Made by a program: the position numbers and the translations under genes | The notes under the pieces: model-generated | The model's input: only the letters and a program-made list of their open reading frames with translations | Databases searched by the model: none | What the model was told of the DNA's origin: nothing | In this document: piece after piece, positions 5,845 to 6,492 of the stretch | How positions within the stretch are numbered: position 1 is the stretch's first letter | Layout of the letters: each line of letters starts with the position of its first letter | Source: Deltaproteobacteria bacterium | GTDB lineage: Bacteria; Desulfobacterota_B; Binatia; UBA9968 | Reading direction: 5' to 3' | Assembly (NCBI GenBank): GCA_005879255.1 | Contig: VBKY01000287.1 | Location: 7,425 to 13,916, forward strand | Length of the DNA: 6,492 nucleotides

Positions 5845-6492
5845 TCAGCGCTTACGGATGAAGAGCTTGCGCATCAGTGCTTCCCATTCATCAATTTTCT
5901 TTTCGAATTCTTCGGGCGTGTACTTGCTTTCGATGTAGAACTTTTTGAATTTTTGCTCGAGGGAACCGATGTCACTGCGCGGCGAGCTCAGGCCGCCCTT
6001 CATGGCGGCTTGTTGCCCATCTTTGGAGTGCAGGTAATCGAGGAAGAGCAAAGCGGCATGAGGATGGGGCGCGTTGGTTACCATCCCTGAAATACCGACG
6101 CCGGCGATGACGGGGTCAAGTGGCCGCCAGTCGACCGGGGCGCCTTTCTGCTTGTGAGTAAAAATGTTGGAATTGAAAATCGTCGGAGACAACGGCACTT
6201 CGCCCGACGCCACAAGGCCTGATAACGCAGCGCCCGACATGTTCTGCACGCTGATCTCCTGGGCACTGAGCTTGTCCAAAAACTCACGCCCCATCGTATC
6301 TATCAGGGCGCCGACCCACTGGACGCCTGTGGTCGTTCCGGCGATGGCCATCTTCCCTTTCCATTTGGGATCGAGATAGTCCTTAACGCTCTTTGGCGCT
6401 TCCGCTGCGGGAATGAGTTTTGTGTTAAACCCCAAGCTGATGTAAATTTCTCGATTGTTCCACGCATACACCCCGCGCTTTCCCTTGACCTT
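5845..6492 (-). CDS. Periplasmic solute-binding protein, iron(III)/polyamine type (C-terminal part, cut by window edge)
   Basis: The frame is open to the right edge, so the true start is outside the window and 215 C-terminal residues are visible. The GTG at 6471-6469 is an internal valine, since seven more in-frame codons lie upstream. The protein resembles the second half of type-2 periplasmic binding proteins (ABC uptake, FbpA/AfuA or PotD-like). Visible residues 33-47 hold the characteristic PKSVKDYLDPKWKGK segment, where a hinge strand leads into the second lobe, and residues 140-147 hold NAPHPHAA followed by LFLDYLHSKDGQ, the usual ending of this group. The adjacent tyrosine pair used by true ferric-binding proteins is not seen, so iron is not supported as the ligand. 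The C-terminus is lysine- and glutamate-rich. The stop lies 18 bases before the racemase-like gene, suggesting co-transcription. Family assignment is firm; the ligand is unknown. Confidence 0.88.
   Translation of the reverse strand, partial: KVKGKRGVYAWNNREIYISLGFNTKLIPAAEAPKSVKDYLDPKWKGKMAIAGTTTGVQWVGALIDTMGREFLDKLSAQEISVQNMSGAALSGLVASGEVPLSPTIFNSNIFTHKQKGAPVDWRPLDPVIAGVGISGMVTNAPHPHAALLFLDYLHSKDGQQAAMKGGLSSPRSDIGSLEQKFKKFYIESKYTPEEFEKKIDEWEALMRKLFIRKR

Overview
The window is a compact, one-directional gene cluster. All six recognisable genes lie on the minus strand, so transcription runs from the right edge (6492) to the left. The gaps are 18, 13, 85, 18 and 31 bases, which fits one operon whose promoter and first gene start lie beyond the right edge. 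The style is that of a Gram-negative bacterium rich in extracytoplasmic solute-binding proteins: Sec signal peptides, good Shine-Dalgarno sites and NMT1-type binding proteins. It recalls uncultured soil or sediment lineages near the old Deltaproteobacteria (Binatia/Tectomicrobia/Rokubacteria-like). That placement is an impression from protein style, not a phylogenetic result.

Layout in transcription order: (1) 6492-5845, C-terminal part of a type-2 periplasmic binding protein of the iron(III)/polyamine kind, cut by the window edge. (2) 5826-5086, an Asp/Glu racemase/maleate isomerase/arylmalonate decarboxylase-fold protein in which both usual catalytic cysteine positions appear replaced (Gly77 and Ser195). 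(3) 5072-4094, an NMT1/SsuA-like binding protein broken by a single-base frameshift in a run of three C (plus strand 4443-4445). (4) 4008-2482, a family 5 (DppA/OppA-like) binding protein. (5) 2463-1144, a DRE-TIM acyltransferase-type enzyme of the homocitrate/isopropylmalate synthase group. (6) 1112-171, an extended short-chain dehydrogenase (NAD-dependent epimerase/dehydratase). Bases 1-170 hold no convincing gene, only a short coding-like fragment (55-159).

The most notable feature is that three unrelated classes of solute-binding protein sit in one apparent operon with three cytoplasmic enzymes (a racemase-fold protein, a carbon-carbon bond-forming or -cleaving enzyme, and an NAD-dependent sugar-type oxidoreductase), while no permease or ATPase is visible. 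A reasonable inference is a capture-and-catabolism cluster for small organic acids or related compounds, with membrane components encoded outside the window or supplied from elsewhere. The substrate cannot be read from the sequence. The 85-base gap between genes 3 and 4 carries a 17-codon open frame containing FIDGL, the same pentapeptide found near the end of gene 3. This may be a remnant of a deleted tandem paralogue.
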